Of a stretch of 64,000 nt of DNA, positions 1 through 10,055 are shown in pieces (positions within the stretch are counted from its first letter, which is position 1; every line of letters starts with the position of its first letter). The notes under the pieces were generated by a model. That model saw only the letters and a program-made list of their open reading frames with translations, did no database searches and was not told the DNA's origin. The position numbers and the translations under genes were made by a program. This DNA is from Agrobacterium vitis (GTDB lineage Bacteria > Pseudomonadota > Alphaproteobacteria > Rhizobiales > Rhizobiaceae): NCBI RefSeq assembly GCF_037039395.1, contig NZ_CP146242.1, forward strand, positions 1,612,001 to 1,676,000, read 5' to 3'.

Positions 1-96
1 AGATGCGTAACCGGCGAAATCCATTACGTCGATGGTGGCTATAACATCACGTCACTGCCAGCCCTGGGTGTGCTGCGCAGCAATGACGCTGAATAG
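1..96 (+). CDS. fabI: Enoyl-ACP reductase FabI, C-terminal end (partial)
   Basis: The window opens inside this gene; 31 codons and a TAG stop at 94-96 remain. The residues TGEIHYVDGGYNI are the conserved C-terminal segment of the NADH-dependent enoyl-acyl carrier protein reductase, a short-chain dehydrogenase-type enzyme that performs the last reduction in each cycle of fatty acid elongation. The cofactor and catalytic parts lie outside the window, so the assignment rests on this tail and on the location: fabI next to an rsmC-like gene and pnp is a known rhizobial order. It converges on the methyltransferase gene and shares a terminator with it. Confidence 0.8.
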   Translation, partial: RCVTGEIHYVDGGYNITSLPALGVLRSNDAE

Positions 97-118
97 GCAC
101 TGACATTCACGTTCAAAT

Positions 119-154
119 AAAAAAGGCGCCAGGATCTCTCCCGGCGCCTTTTTT
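119..154. terminator. Bidirectional rho-independent terminator between fabI and rsmC-like gene
   Basis: An A-tract, a GC-rich inverted repeat (ggcgcc...ggcgcc, extended by agg/ccc pairing) and a T-tract follow each other. The hairpin has a T-tract on both strands, so it can end transcription of the convergent fabI and methyltransferase genes. Confidence 0.85.
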
Positions 155-167
155 GTAATCGTTCGGC

Positions 168-1184
168 TTATTTCTTCGCCCACAGCACCTTGTAGCGGGC
201 ATTGCGGCAGGTCTCGCCATGCTGACGAAAATTGGCCGCCAGAACCGGCTCATAGGCGAGACCGCGATTGGCAACCATCAGCAGGTCCCCGCCGCCCCGC
301 AGGGCGTCACTGGCAGCCTTGATCATGGCCTCGCCAATCGACGGCTCCGTCGCATGGCCTTCGTGGAAGGGAGGGTTCATGATAACAAGATCGTATTTTT
401 CCTTGGGCGGTTCAGCGCCCAGATCCTGCCAGAAGAAGCGCGCCGTCAGATTAGGGCAGTTGCGGGCCAGATTCTTCTTGGCCTGTTCCAGTGAATCGTA
501 GTTGGCCTCGAACAGGTCGATACGGTTGGTGCGCCGCGCCTTCTCCGCCAGCATCACCGACAGATAGCCCCAACCAGCGCCAAAATCGGCAGCATTGCCA
601 TCGAAATCGTCCGGCAACCGGCTGACAAGCAGTTCAGAGCCGGGATCGGCATGCATATGGGAAAACTGTCCGGCATAAGTTTCAAACCGGCCCTCGACCA
701 CGACAGGCTTGGAAGCAAGTGCGGCAATCGCGGCAGCCTTATCGTCAGGCACGGTGAACCACACGGCAATGCCATGATATTTTGGCAGGGATTGCGGCTC
801 GAGACCAAGGCGGTCGATCTGCTTGCGCAGCGGCTGAATGCCGTCTTCCTTGGCACCGGCCACAATGATGACGCCACCGGCCCGGACACGCGCCAGCGCT
901 TCCGCGACGCGGTTTTCGTTGAGACCCTTGTGCTTGCCAGCCAAAACCAGCGCGCCGTCATAGTCCTCACCTGCGACAACAGGAACCGGCGACTGACGCG
1001 CAGCCTCCAAGCGGCGAAAATCGGGTCGGAACCCTTGGACCACGGTCAATTCGGCACCAAAGCCTTCCGGTTTCACGAAACCGGCCTCGGCGCCGAGAAA
1101 CAGGAAGCGTTCGTCTTCGCCCGGCAGAGCAACGGCTTCGGTGACAAAGGGATGAAAAATGGTCTTCAGGGTTTCGCGGCTCAT
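168..1184 (-). CDS. rsmC: Class I SAM-dependent methyltransferase, RsmC-like (16S rRNA guanine-N2)
   Basis: 338 aa. The second half carries the SAM-binding motif I (DFGAGWGYL, about residues 200-208) and the catalytic NPPF motif (270-273) of N2-guanine or N6-adenine methyltransferases. The N-terminal half looks like the degenerate methyltransferase-like domain of RsmC/RlmG proteins. RsmC methylates G1207 of 16S rRNA in assembled 30S subunits; the exact target base here is inferred from family resemblance. The length is close to that of E. coli RsmC (about 343 aa). It lies downstream of pnp on the same strand, separated by a terminator, so it probably has its own promoter in 1185-1308. Confidence 0.75.
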   Translation of the reverse strand: MSRETLKTIFHPFVTEAVALPGEDERFLFLGAEAGFVKPEGFGAELTVVQGFRPDFRRLEAARQSPVPVVAGEDYDGALVLAGKHKGLNENRVAEALARVRAGGVIIVAGAKEDGIQPLRKQIDRLGLEPQSLPKYHGIAVWFTVPDDKAAAIAALASKPVVVEGRFETYAGQFSHMHADPGSELLVSRLPDDFDGNAADFGAGWGYLSVMLAEKARRTNRIDLFEANYDSLEQAKKNLARNCPNLTARFFWQDLGAEPPKEKYDLVIMNPPFHEGHATEPSIGEAMIKAASDALRGGGDLLMVANRGLAYEPVLAANFRQHGETCRNARYKVLWAKK

Positions 1185-1308
1185 GGCTCGGCAATCTCGT
1201 GATTAGACTCTGTCGGTTTCACGGCAAAACAGACAGTCTCTATTTTCTTTTGTTCTCGTTTGTCATCGGGAAAACCGGTTTTCACGCTTCCCAGACAAAC
1301 TCCCGGAT

Positions 1309-1338
1309 AAAAAAAGGCGCGGAAAATCTCCCGCGCCT
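1309..1338 (-). terminator. Rho-independent terminator of pnp
   Basis: On the minus strand a stem aggcgcgg/ccgcgcct with an A-rich loop is followed by seven T. It starts about 20 bases after the pnp stop codon. Confidence 0.85.
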
Positions 1339-1358
1339 CGTCATAGAATCAACCCCGC

Positions 1359-3503
1359 TTATTCAGCGGCAGCATCGCCTTCGGCCTTCTTGTCGCCGAC
1401 GATTTCCTTGCCGGTTGCCTGATCGACAACCTTCATGGACAGGCGAACCTTGCCGCGCTCGTCAAAGCCCATCAGCTTGACCCAGACCTTGTCGCCTTCC
1501 TTGACCACATCCTGGGTCTTGGCAACGCGGTCCACAGCCAATTGGCTGATGTGGACGAGACCGTCACGCGAACCGAAGAAATTGACGAAAGCGCCGAAGT
1601 CAGCAGTCTTGACGACCGTGCCTTCATAGACAACGCCGATTTCCGGTTCAGCAACGATAGAGTGAATCCACTTGCGGGCCGCTTCGATTTCCTTGCCGGA
1701 AGCAGAAGCGATCTTGATCGTGCCATCGTCTTCGATGTTGATCTTGGCGCCGGTCTTTTCGACGATTTCGCGGATAACCTTGCCGCCGGAACCGATGACT
1801 TCACGGATCTTGTCGACCGGGATGGTCATGACTTCGATGCGCGGTGCAAATTCGCCAAGCTGCGAGCGACCTTCGGTGATGGCGTTGGCCATTTCACCAA
1901 GGATGTGCTTGCGGCCATTCTGGGCCTGCGCCAGGGCGACCTTCATGATCTCTTCGGTGATACCGGCGATCTTGATGTCCATCTGCAGCGAGGTAATACC
2001 GGCTTCCGTACCTGCTACCTTGAAGTCCATGTCACCGAGATGGTCTTCATCGCCGAGAATGTCGGACAGAACGGCAAAACGTTCACCTTCCAGGATCAGG
2101 CCCATGGCAATACCAGCCACCGGCTTGGCCAGCGGAACGCCAGCATCCATCAGCGCCAGCGAGGTGCCGCAAACGGTTGCCATCGAGGAAGAACCGTTCG
2201 ACTCGGTGATCTCAGAGACAACGCGCAGCGTGTAGGGGAACTGTTCCGGCGAAGGCAGCATCGGGCGAATGGCGCGCCATGCCAGCTTGCCATGGCCGAT
2301 TTCGCGGCGGCCCGGGGAGCCCATGCGGCCAGTTTCACCAACCGAATAGGGAGGGAAGTTGTAATGCAGAAGGAAGCGTTCCTTGTACATGCCCGTCAGG
2401 CTATCGACATACTGTTCGTCTTCGCCAGTGCCGAGCGTGGCAACCACGATGGCCTGGGTTTCGCCGCGGGTAAACAGCGCCGAACCGTGGGTGCGTGGCA
2501 GGATACCGACTTCCGAGACGATCGCACGGACCGTTTCGAGGTCACGGCCATCGATGCGGCTCTTGGTGTCGAGAATGTTCCAGCGAACGATCTTGGCCTG
2601 CAGGTGCTTGAAGACCGCGCCGATCACTTCGTTGGTGTATTTTGGTTCTGCACCCTCTGGGAAGAAGTGTGCCTTGACCTTGGCCTTTACGGCATCGACG
2701 GCCGTATAACGATCAGCCTTCTGGGTGATCTTGTAGGCGTCGCGCAGTTCGGCTTCGGCAATCGAGAGCATTTCGGCTTCGAGAGCGGAATGATCTTCCG
2801 GTTCGAATTCGCGCGGCTCCTTGGCAGCCACTTCGGCGAGCTTGATGATCGCGTCGATGACCGGCTGGAAGCCACGGTGACCGAACATCACGGCGCCGAG
2901 CATGACGTCTTCGTTCAGTTCCTTGGCTTCGGATTCAACCATCAGCACGGCGTCTTGCGTACCGGCAACCACGAGGTCGAGAACGGACTCATCCATCTCG
3001 TCGAGATGCGGGTTGAGAACGTATTCGCCATTGATATAGCCGACGCGCGCGCCGCCGACCGGACCCATGAAAGGCACACCCGACAGCGTCAGGGCAGCCG
3101 AAGCGGCAACCATCGACAAGACGTCCGGATCGTTTTCAAGGTCATGCTGGATAACGGTAACGACGACCTGCGTGTCGTTCTTGTAGCCTTCCGGGAAAAG
3201 CGGGCGGATCGGGCGGTCGATCAGGCGGGAAACCAGGGTTTCCTTTTCGCTCGGACGGCCTTCGCGCTTGAAATAGCCACCCGGGATCTTACCGGCGGCA
3301 TAGGTCTTTTCCTGATAGTTGACGGTGAGCGGGAAGAAATCCTGACCCGGCTTCGGCGACTTGGCGGAAACGACGGTGGCCAGAACAACGGTTTCGCCGT
3401 AGCTGGCGAGAACGGCGCCGTCAGCCTGACGGGCGATCTTGCCGGTTTCCAGCTTCAGCGGCCGGCCGGCCCACTCGATTTCAACGCTGTGAACATTAAA
3501 CAT
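1359..3503 (-). CDS. pnp: Polyribonucleotide nucleotidyltransferase (PNPase)
   Basis: 714 aa. A 3'-5' phosphorolytic exoribonuclease for mRNA turnover and sRNA metabolism in the cytoplasm. Order: two RNase PH-type domains separated by an alpha-helical linker, then a KH domain ([10 protein letters not shown], about residue 560) and an S1 domain ([16 protein letters not shown]) near the C-terminus. The start [11 protein letters not shown] was chosen because it is the conserved start in rhizobial PNPases and has AAGGA six bases upstream; the frame stays open for 102 more codons upstream, but that extension has no family resemblance. It follows rpsO on the same strand behind a 436-base leader containing a terminator-like hairpin, as in the classic rpsO-pnp arrangement. 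Confidence 0.97.
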   Translation of the reverse strand: MFNVHSVEIEWAGRPLKLETGKIARQADGAVLASYGETVVLATVVSAKSPKPGQDFFPLTVNYQEKTYAAGKIPGGYFKREGRPSEKETLVSRLIDRPIRPLFPEGYKNDTQVVVTVIQHDLENDPDVLSMVAASAALTLSGVPFMGPVGGARVGYINGEYVLNPHLDEMDESVLDLVVAGTQDAVLMVESEAKELNEDVMLGAVMFGHRGFQPVIDAIIKLAEVAAKEPREFEPEDHSALEAEMLSIAEAELRDAYKITQKADRYTAVDAVKAKVKAHFFPEGAEPKYTNEVIGAVFKHLQAKIVRWNILDTKSRIDGRDLETVRAIVSEVGILPRTHGSALFTRGETQAIVVATLGTGEDEQYVDSLTGMYKERFLLHYNFPPYSVGETGRMGSPGRREIGHGKLAWRAIRPMLPSPEQFPYTLRVVSEITESNGSSSMATVCGTSLALMDAGVPLAKPVAGIAMGLILEGERFAVLSDILGDEDHLGDMDFKVAGTEAGITSLQMDIKIAGITEEIMKVALAQAQNGRKHILGEMANAITEGRSQLGEFAPRIEVMTIPVDKIREVIGSGGKVIREIVEKTGAKINIEDDGTIKIASASGKEIEAARKWIHSIVAEPEIGVVYEGTVVKTADFGAFVNFFGSRDGLVHISQLAVDRVAKTQDVVKEGDKVWVKLMGFDERGKVRLSMKVVDQATGKEIVGDKKAEGDAAAE

Positions 3504-3939
3504 ATCTTGTCCTTCATATGCGCTGGCAATTTGTCTGCCAAAGGCATCAAAATCGCGGTCAGACGCATCGTGCTGAACCATCACGGGCAAGACAGTGGGA
3601 GGCTTCGCAATGATCCCTGCCGGAGACATCCGGACCAGAGATCCGCCTTGCGGCGCAAGCATCCAACAATCCTGCCCCATGACAGGCCATCGGTTGTCGT
3701 CGGCAGTACCGGCCCATCCGGACTGCCTGGTTTGCAATGCCTCGAGCTTTTCAAAGCTCTGGGCAGGTTGCAACATCTCCATGCGGTGCATGGCTTTTCC
3801 CAGGTCCATACGACCCAGGCTTCATTCAGTCTGTCAGCGGGCAGAATTGCCGCGCAAACCCTTCAAGCCGGAGCCTTTTCAGCGCCCCGGAAAAAGTACC
3901 GGCGGGTCCTTCCTTATCAGAAGCCCGCCGGTCCAGTCT
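3504..3939 (-). other. rpsO-pnp intercistronic region / pnp leader
   Basis: No separate gene is supported in these 436 bases. Apart from the terminator-like hairpin next to rpsO, I see only short inverted repeats. In enterobacteria the pnp leader holds a promoter and an RNase III-cleaved hairpin through which PNPase controls its own mRNA. A long leader here would fit similar control, but no specific processing site can be pointed out. Confidence 0.5.
3890..3932 (-). terminator. Terminator or attenuator after rpsO
   Basis: On the minus strand accggcggg ... cccgccggt (9-bp perfect stem at 3924-3932 and 3898-3906) is followed by actttttcc. It begins eight bases after the rpsO stop and could partly terminate transcription before pnp. 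Confidence 0.75.
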
Positions 3940-4209
3940 TTAGCGGCGAATGCCGAGGCTCGCAATCAGCTTGCTGTAACGGCCTTCGTCCTTCTTCTTC
4001 AGATAATCAAGAAGCGAACGGCGGGTGGATACCAGCGTCAGAAGGCCACGACGGGAGTGGTTGTCCTTCTTGTGGCCCTTGAAGTGCTCGGTCAGATTGG
4101 TGATCCGCTCGGTCAGGATAGCGACCTGGACTTCCGGTGAACCAGTGTCACCTTCGTTGGTTGCGTATTCCTTGATGAGGGCTGACTTGCGCTCTGCAGT
4201 AATCGACAT
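3940..4209 (-). CDS. rpsO: 30S ribosomal protein S15
   Basis: 89 aa, the standard S15 length. S15 is a primary 16S rRNA binder in assembly of the 30S platform. The whole sequence fits the four-helix family, including [11 protein letters not shown], the [18 protein letters not shown] helix-turn-helix and the C-terminal SLGIRR. The start MSITAERK is the family start; an in-frame upstream ATG would add 25 unrelated residues and is rejected. Promoter and terminator context suggest it is transcribed apart from truB, with read-through into pnp. Confidence 0.98.
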   Translation of the reverse strand: MSITAERKSALIKEYATNEGDTGSPEVQVAILTERITNLTEHFKGHKKDNHSRRGLLTLVSTRRSLLDYLKKKDEGRYSKLIASLGIRR

Positions 4210-4377
4210 CGTATGTCCTTTCTTGAAAGGGAGGATTAGGTCGCCTGCGGCCGGGATGTCGTCCAGCGGAGGCCATGAATGCACGCATAGTTCTGCAATG
4301 CTGGGGCCGCCTATATACTATTCCGGCAGCCAAGGGAAGAGGCGCGCTTGGCTCGCAAATCAAGCCGCAAGCATGAT

Positions 4378-4407
4378 GCTTTCCCGTCCAGTAACAGACG
4401 GGAAAGC
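4378..4407. terminator. Perfect 11-bp hairpin downstream of truB
   Basis: gctttcccgtc (4378-4388) and gacgggaaagc (4397-4407) form a perfect inverted repeat with an 8-base loop, starting seven bases after the truB stop. There is no T-tract on the minus strand, so it may stabilise the 3' end or be a weak terminator. Confidence 0.5.
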
Positions 4408-4413
4408 TGAATG

Positions 4414-5343
4414 TCAGGCAAAAACCCGCTTCGGGCGGAACTCGCCCTCACCGATTTCGCCGATCGCCACCAGCTTGCCACCGGCCAGCGCGACCGCTTC
4501 GGGTTCGGCCACCGGCGCATCGCGGCCGCGCAGGATGATCGGATTGCCCATCCGCAAGCGATGTGCCTGATCGTCGCTGATGCGGATCTGCGGCAGGGCC
4601 ATCAGCGCCTCACCGGTATCGAACAGGAAGGCGTCAAGGGCTGCCAGCCGCTCGTCTCGATCTTCGATCTTCTCCAGTTCCACCAGATCTTCGAGCGGCA
4701 CCATCATGTCCTCGGCAAATGGCGCGACGAAAGAGCGTCGCAGCTCCGAAATATGACCGTAGCAGCCAAGATCCCGACCCATGTCGCGCGCCAGCGAGCG
4801 CACATAGGTTCCCTTGCCGCATTCGACTTCGAAATAGGCACAGTCGCGGTCGACCTTCAGCAGGGTCAGACGATGAATTTCCACCTCGCGGGAGGGAATA
4901 TCGACCACCTCGCCTTCACGAGCCAGATCGTAAGCACGCTCCCCGGCAATCTTGATGGCCGAAAACTGCGGCGGGATCTGGTTGATCACCCCGGTATAAT
5001 CCGGCAGCAAAGCGCGGATCTGTTCTTCGCTCGGACGCTGGTCGGAGGTTTGGGTTGCCTCGCCCTCCAGATCGTCGGTCGAGCGTTCTTCGCCCCAGGT
5101 GACGGTGAATTCGTAGATCTTGCGGCCATCCATGACGTAGGGAACCGTCTTGGTGGCATCGCCCAGCGCAATCGGCAACATGCCGGAGGCCAGCGGATCG
5201 AGCGTTCCGGCGTGACCAGCCTTCTGGGCGTTGAACAGCCATTTGATCTTGCCGACGGCCTCGGTCGAGCCGTAATCCACGGGCTTGTCGAGGATCAGCC
5301 AGCCGGAAACCGGACGGCCCTTGGGTTTTCTGGGTTTGGACAT
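4414..5343 (-). CDS. truB: tRNA pseudouridine(55) synthase
   Basis: 309 aa. It makes pseudouridine 55 in the T-loop of elongator tRNAs. The TruB signature [14 protein letters not shown] lies near the N-terminus, the catalytic-aspartate motif [18 protein letters not shown] follows (Asp about residue 51), and [13 protein letters not shown] is the conserved core motif III. The start MSKPRKPKG matches the family; the reading frame upstream belongs to rbfA. The start lies four bases after the rbfA stop, which implies translational coupling in the infB-rbfA-truB transcript. Confidence 0.96.
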   Translation of the reverse strand: MSKPRKPKGRPVSGWLILDKPVDYGSTEAVGKIKWLFNAQKAGHAGTLDPLASGMLPIALGDATKTVPYVMDGRKIYEFTVTWGEERSTDDLEGEATQTSDQRPSEEQIRALLPDYTGVINQIPPQFSAIKIAGERAYDLAREGEVVDIPSREVEIHRLTLLKVDRDCAYFEVECGKGTYVRSLARDMGRDLGCYGHISELRRSFVAPFAEDMMVPLEDLVELEKIEDRDERLAALDAFLFDTGEALMALPQIRISDDQAHRLRMGNPIILRGRDAPVAEPEAVALAGGKLVAIGEIGEGEFRPKRVFA

Positions 5344-5347
5344 CGTC

Positions 5348-5761
5348 TTATTCGTCTTCTTGCTTGTCTTCGTCTGGCCCCAGATCGCGCGCCACTTCCG
5401 GCGAACGCAGCAGCGCATCGATCTTCTGATAATTGTCGAAGCTGGTATCGTCGCGGAACCGCACTTCCGGCATGTATTTCATCTGCCGCAACTGGCCACC
5501 GATCCGGCCTCGAATATACTTCGCGTGGCGGTTCAAGGCAGCGATCACCGTGTCATGGTCGCTGACGCCGAGCGGCGAGACATAGGCGGTAGCGACCTTC
5601 AGATCAGTCGACATTCGCACTTCGGAAATCGAAATCACGGTCTTTTCAATCAGGTCGTCACGCACTTCGCCGCGTTGCAGAACCTGGGTAATGGCGGCGC
5701 GGACCTGTTCGCCAACGCGCAACATGCGCTGCGATGGCGCGGAATTTGTTGGTTTGCTCAT
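5348..5761 (-). CDS. rbfA: Ribosome-binding factor A
   Basis: 137 aa. A KH-type 30S maturation factor that acts on the 5' end of 16S rRNA and matters in the cold. The family core is visible: [12 protein letters not shown] at the N-terminus, [22 protein letters not shown] in the middle and [19 protein letters not shown] near the C-terminus, followed by an acidic tail. Its stop is four bases before truB. Upstream, where rhizobial genomes normally have infB, there is an extra membrane-protein gene. Confidence 0.95.
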   Translation of the reverse strand: MSKPTNSAPSQRMLRVGEQVRAAITQVLQRGEVRDDLIEKTVISISEVRMSTDLKVATAYVSPLGVSDHDTVIAALNRHAKYIRGRIGGQLRQMKYMPEVRFRDDTSFDNYQKIDALLRSPEVARDLGPDEDKQEDE

Positions 5762-5855
5762 TATCGTTTCTCATTAGCCTTCAAGAGGCGGGTGGGGATC
5801 GAACCCTTAGGTGCGGCTCAATGCCTGTTACTCGCGAGGAGGTCAAGGGGCGGCG

Positions 5856-6473
5856 TTAATTTTGGGTCTGTGCGTCCGCCATGTTTTTACGGCAGAACGA
5901 GAGGAACTCCTGCACCGTATTCGGGCCGAATGCACGCTTCGGAACGGAGAAATAGTGTCGCCCATCTTCGTGCATCAAAATGATGTAATCAGCATCATCG
6001 ATCAATCGTCCGACATGGGACCAGCGAAGTTCTGATCGCATCCCCGGCAATTCGATTATTAATCCGGCTCCGTCCGCGGTCTGTCGGATTTTGTATAATT
6101 TTCCATTCCTGAAGCGCGGCATAATTAGATATACCAATAATGCTTTTAACGCCATGAATACCGCAAACCACAATGAAATATAAAAAATATTTCCTATAGA
6201 AACATTCAGCGTTCTCAATAAAAAATTGTATATTAATGCAGCTACACACGCCGCCAACACACCAACAGAAATCAAAACAAAAACAATAAATAGGAAAAAT
6301 AAAATACGCCGGGTCGCATGCGCCACAATGTTCTGCGGCCGCAGGGCCGAGCTAACAATCTGCGCAACTTTTTTTATGTCTTCGCCACCCCATTGATCCA
6401 CAATAATCCATGCATCGCCCGCCAAAATGGCGGACGATGCATGAAGCGGATTCGATGCGATTTGAGCCACCAC
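5856..6473 (-). CDS. YcxB-like C-terminal domain membrane protein inserted between infB and rbfA
   Basis: About 205 aa if translation starts at one of the GTG codons (6473 or 6470) just after the infB stop; TTG or GTG codons farther in are possible and no clear ribosome binding site decides. Two hydrophobic segments lie mid-protein (RRILFFLFIVFVLISVGVLA onward, and IFYISLWFAVFMALKALLVY). A cytosolic tail of about 80 residues has the YcxB-like pattern: a polar strand (LRWSHVGRLID), a strand facing the membrane domain (DYIILMHEDGRHYFSVPKRAF) and a terminal helix (VQEFLSFCRKNM). The function of this family is unknown. Its DNA between about 6040 and 6330 is clearly AT-richer than the flanking housekeeping genes, suggesting later arrival in the cluster. 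It would be co-transcribed with infB. Confidence 0.65.
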   Translation of the reverse strand: MVAQIASNPLHASSAILAGDAWIIVDQWGGEDIKKVAQIVSSALRPQNIVAHATRRILFFLFIVFVLISVGVLAACVAALIYNFLLRTLNVSIGNIFYISLWFAVFMALKALLVYLIMPRFRNGKLYKIRQTADGAGLIIELPGMRSELRWSHVGRLIDDADYIILMHEDGRHYFSVPKRAFGPNTVQEFLSFCRKNMADAQTQN

Positions 6474-6475
6474 CG

Positions 6476-9256
6476 TTACAGCGTGCGGGTGATATGCTCG
6501 ACGCGGAAGCACTCGATGGTGTCGCCAGCGCGGATGTCTTCGTAGTTTTCGAAGGCCATGCCACATTCCTGGCCCATCGGCACATCTGCCACTTCGTCCT
6601 TGAAGCGCTTGAGCGTCTTGAGCTTGCCTTCGTGGATAACGACGTTGTCGCGCACCAGACGCACACCTGCGCCACGCTCGACCTTGCCCTCGACAACACG
6701 GCAACCGGCAACCTTGCCCGTTTTCGTGATGTTGAACACTTCGAGGATCTCGGCATTGCCAAGGAAGGTTTCGCGGCGTTCCGGCGACAACAGACCCGAC
6801 ATCGCTGCCTTCACGTCATCCACCAGATCGTAGATGATGTTGTAGTAGCGGATTTCGGTGCCGGTGCGCTCGGCCAAGGCCCGAGCCTGAACGTTTGCAC
6901 GAACATTGAAGCCGATGATCGCGGCGTTGGATGCTTCGGCCAGCGAAATATCCGATTCCGTGATGGCACCGGCGCCCGAATGGACGATCCGGGCCCGCAC
7001 TTCGTCGGTTCCGAGCTTGTCGAGCGCTGCGACGATGGCTTCGACAGAACCCTGAACGTCGGCCTTGATGACCAGCGGGAATTCCTTGAAGCCGGTATCC
7101 TGCAGCTTGCTCATCATCTGCTCAAGCGAACCGCGCTGACCGGACTGGCGGGCAGCGGCCTTGTCGCGGGCCAGACGCTGACGGTATTCCGAGATTTCAC
7201 GGGCGCGGGCTTCGCTTTCAACCACGGCGAACTTGTCACCGGCGGCAGGCGTACCCGACAGACCGAGAACCTCGACCGGCATGGCAGGTCCTGCTTCCTT
7301 GACGTGACCGCCCTTGTCGTTGACGAGGGCGCGCACGCGGCCCCACTGATCGCCAGCGACGATGATCTGACCTGGACGCAGCGTGCCCTTCTGAACCAGA
7401 ACGGTGGCAACGGCGCCACGGCCCCGATCGAGCTGGGCTTCAATGACCAGACCTTCGGCAGTACGGCTCGGATCGGCCTTCAGGTCGAGAATTTCGGCCT
7501 GAAGAAGCACGGCTTCCAGCAGCTTGTCGAGATTGAGCTTGTTCTTCGCCGACACTTCGACGTCGAGCACTTCACCGCCCATGGATTCGACGAACACTTC
7601 GTGCTGGAGCAATTGCTGGCGCACTTTTTCCGGGTTGGCTTCATGCTTGTCGATCTTGTTGATCGCCACAATGATCGGCACATTGGCCGCCTTGGCGTGG
7701 TGGATCGACTCGATCGTCTGCGGCATGACGCTGTCATCGGCGGCAACCACCAGGATGGCAATGTCGGTCGCCTGGGCACCACGAGCACGCATGGCCGTGA
7801 AGGCGGCGTGGCCGGGGGTGTCGATGAAGGTGATCTTGTGGCCGTTCTGCTCCACCTGATAAGCGCCGATATGCTGGGTAATGCCACCGGCTTCACCCGA
7901 AACGACGCTGGTCTGACGGATGGCGTCGAGCAGCGAGGTCTTGCCGTGGTCGACGTGACCCATGATGGTCACGACCGGCGGACGCGACACCATTTCGCCA
8001 GCGTCGTCCTTGACGTCGAAAATGCCTTCTTCAACGTCGGATTCGGAAACGCGCTTGACGGAATGGCCAAATTCGGTGGCGATCAACTCGGCCAGATCGG
8101 CGTCGATGACGTCGCCCGGCTTCATCATCTGACCTTCCTTCATCAGGTACTTGATCACATCGACGGCCCGTTCGGACATGCGCTGCGACAATTCCTGAAT
8201 GGTGATGGTTTCCGGCAGAACCACTTCGCGCATGACCTTTTCGCGGGGTTCCTGCATCTGGCTGCGGCGGAATTTCTCCTGGCGACGGCGCATGGCCGAC
8301 AGCGATCGGCCACGCGCATTGCCGTCTTCATCGACAGCGGCGGTGGTGACGGTCAGCTTGCCACGGCGGCGCTCATCTTCGGTTTTGGGGCGAGCAGGAA
8401 CCTTGGCAGGCTCGGGACGCACGACCTTGCCGCGCACCGGACCGCCACGGGCGGGACCGCGATTTTCATCTTCTTCGCCTTCCGGCTTGCGACCGCGCAC
8501 AAAGCTCGGAGCAGGCGCGCCGGCAGCCGGTCTGGCACCAGCAGGTGTCGGCGCCCGGGCAGCAGGCTCGGCAGGACGCGGGGTTTCCGCAACAGGCGCG
8601 ACGGGCTCTGCGACAGGCTCAGGCGCATTCTTGGCTTCAAGCGCGCGGGCCTTGTCTTCTTCGGCCTGGCGAATGGCTTCCAGAGCGGCAAGACGCTGAC
8701 GCTCGACCTCTTCAGCCTGACGGCGAACCTCTTCCTCGGCACGGCGCTTGGCGTCCTCGACTTCGCGGACCTGGGCTTCGGCCAGAGCGCGGCGGCGAGC
8801 ATCCATTTCGCTGGCGGACAGATCGTGCAGTACCGCGCCGCGTGGCCGGTCGGGCTGGCGGCTCGGCTGGCTCGACGCCTGCGGACGGTTCTGCTGGCCA
8901 GGATGGCGCTGCTGCGAATATTGGTTTGTCTGTTGAACGCGCTGCGGCGGAGCGGCTGGGCGCGGTGCCTGCGGTGCAGCGGCGACTGGCGCCGGAGCCT
9001 GCACAGGGGCTGGCGTCTGCACGGGGGCAGCAGCTGCTGTTGCCGGTGCATCGTCGCCAACGCGACCCTGCGGCTGGCCTGCACGTTCGTCTTCAGGACG
9101 GGTCGGGCGGCGCTTGCGCGTCTCGACCACAACGGCCTTCGTGCGACCGCGACCCATATCTTGGCGCACGGTACCCTGGTTCACTCCCGTCGGCTTGAGC
9201 GTGAGTGTCTTCTTGCCCGTAACGCTGAGTGTCTTGTCGTCTTTGCTGTCGGTCAT
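6476..9256 (-). CDS. infB: Translation initiation factor IF-2
   Basis: 926 aa. GTPase that delivers fMet-tRNA to the 30S subunit and promotes subunit joining. It has the long alphaproteobacterial N-terminal region, with a basic start (GKKTLTLKP), an Ala/Pro/Gln-rich stretch and a charged coiled-coil rich in Arg/Glu (about 160-215). The IF2_N domain ([16 protein letters not shown]) precedes the G domain: G1 GHVDHGKT about residue 432, G3 DTPGHAAF, G4 NKID. Beta-barrel domains and C-terminal domain C2 follow. The start [11 protein letters not shown] has GAAGGAA about a dozen bases upstream. It ends three bases before the possible start of the YcxB-like gene. Confidence 0.97.
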   Translation of the reverse strand: MTDSKDDKTLSVTGKKTLTLKPTGVNQGTVRQDMGRGRTKAVVVETRKRRPTRPEDERAGQPQGRVGDDAPATAAAAPVQTPAPVQAPAPVAAAPQAPRPAAPPQRVQQTNQYSQQRHPGQQNRPQASSQPSRQPDRPRGAVLHDLSASEMDARRRALAEAQVREVEDAKRRAEEEVRRQAEEVERQRLAALEAIRQAEEDKARALEAKNAPEPVAEPVAPVAETPRPAEPAARAPTPAGARPAAGAPAPSFVRGRKPEGEEDENRGPARGGPVRGKVVRPEPAKVPARPKTEDERRRGKLTVTTAAVDEDGNARGRSLSAMRRRQEKFRRSQMQEPREKVMREVVLPETITIQELSQRMSERAVDVIKYLMKEGQMMKPGDVIDADLAELIATEFGHSVKRVSESDVEEGIFDVKDDAGEMVSRPPVVTIMGHVDHGKTSLLDAIRQTSVVSGEAGGITQHIGAYQVEQNGHKITFIDTPGHAAFTAMRARGAQATDIAILVVAADDSVMPQTIESIHHAKAANVPIIVAINKIDKHEANPEKVRQQLLQHEVFVESMGGEVLDVEVSAKNKLNLDKLLEAVLLQAEILDLKADPSRTAEGLVIEAQLDRGRGAVATVLVQKGTLRPGQIIVAGDQWGRVRALVNDKGGHVKEAGPAMPVEVLGLSGTPAAGDKFAVVESEARAREISEYRQRLARDKAAARQSGQRGSLEQMMSKLQDTGFKEFPLVIKADVQGSVEAIVAALDKLGTDEVRARIVHSGAGAITESDISLAEASNAAIIGFNVRANVQARALAERTGTEIRYYNIIYDLVDDVKAAMSGLLSPERRETFLGNAEILEVFNITKTGKVAGCRVVEGKVERGAGVRLVRDNVVIHEGKLKTLKRFKDEVADVPMGQECGMAFENYEDIRAGDTIECFRVEHITRTL

Positions 9257-9359
9257 TCCGTTCCCGTTCCTTCGAGCGAGGCCGGATGACTACCGCATCA
9301 GACCACGCCGTTCACATACTGTCCTACACCACGGAGGCCGGTTTGCACCGGTGACCGCG

Positions 9360-10055
9360 TCATTGTGGTTTACGGCCAGCGCTACTTGCCATCCGCGGCG
9401 AAAGGCCACGATAGGTTTCAAGCAGAGTTGCGCGCTTCACTACACCTTCACCCGCCTGTCCTGCAAGCGCGCAGGCATGGATAAAAGCGTTCTGGCCCAT
9501 CAGTTCTTGCATTTCCGCCTCGGAAAAGAGCCGATAAGAACGAATTTCCTCATCCGTTTCCATTCCGAGATGCCAGGCCTTGCGGGCCTGGTCCAGTTTT
9601 CGAACGCCATCTGCGGCGGCATCGGTGGCGTGAAACACGCCAAGCGCGGCACCGCTGCGGATCGCGAGATCGACCTTGGCCGACCCTGTTACAAACTGGC
9701 CCGCCTTGCGCGCCAGGTTCATCATTCCCGCCACCTGCTGGACAAGCAGCCTGTCCACACGCGCTCCCATTTCGGGATCGACAGTGACATCCGTCTTCAA
9801 GGCACGGGCGAAAAGCTTTTTCGCCACAGCCTTGTCCACGGCCTCTCGGGAAACGGACACCCAGCAGCCACGGCCGGGCAATTCCCGTTTCAGATCCGGC
9901 ACGAGCGCCCCATCAGGGCCTGCCACGAACCGGATCAGTGTGTCTGGCGTTCCCGGCTGGCGGGTGACGATGCACGTCCGGTCGTTCTGACCGTCCTTTA
10001 TCGCCTTCACCGGTTTTGCCGGACGCCCTTCCTCCAAAGATGGATCGGAGGCCAT
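9360..10055 (-). CDS. ylxR: YlxR/DUF448 plus L7Ae-type RNA-binding protein
   Basis: 231 aa. The N-terminal third has the YlxR pattern RTCIVTRQ (Cys about residue 28) and PGRGCWVS. The remainder (from about residue 100) is an L7Ae/L30e-like RNA-binding domain (MMNLARKAGQFVTGSAKVDLAI). Both are expected to bind RNA; YlxR-type proteins sit in nusA operons of many bacteria, and the molecular task of this fused form is not firmly known. ATG at 10055 shares its A with the TGA stop of nusA, a one-base overlap that implies coupled translation. A GTG one codon upstream is a less likely start. A 103-base gap separates it from infB. Confidence 0.9.
   Translation of the reverse strand: MASDPSLEEGRPAKPVKAIKDGQNDRTCIVTRQPGTPDTLIRFVAGPDGALVPDLKRELPGRGCWVSVSREAVDKAVAKKLFARALKTDVTVDPEMGARVDRLLVQQVAGMMNLARKAGQFVTGSAKVDLAIRSGAALGVFHATDAAADGVRKLDQARKAWHLGMETDEEIRSYRLFSEAEMQELMGQNAFIHACALAGQAGEGVVKRATLLETYRGLSPRMASSAGRKPQ

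Noticed and set aside
3504..3809. 102-residue N-terminal extension of PNPase
   Set aside because: The family start [11 protein letters not shown] has a good ribosome binding site; the extension is just an absence of stop codons in GC-rich leader DNA.
1542..4082. 846-codon plus-strand frame opposite pnp and rpsO
   Set aside because: Antisense shadow of two certain genes; composition is typical of reverse-frame artefacts.
6410..9289. Very long open frame (959 codons) on the plus strand opposite infB
   Set aside because: It mirrors the high-GC codon pattern of infB in antisense; the minus strand encodes complete IF-2, and the plus product has no family character.
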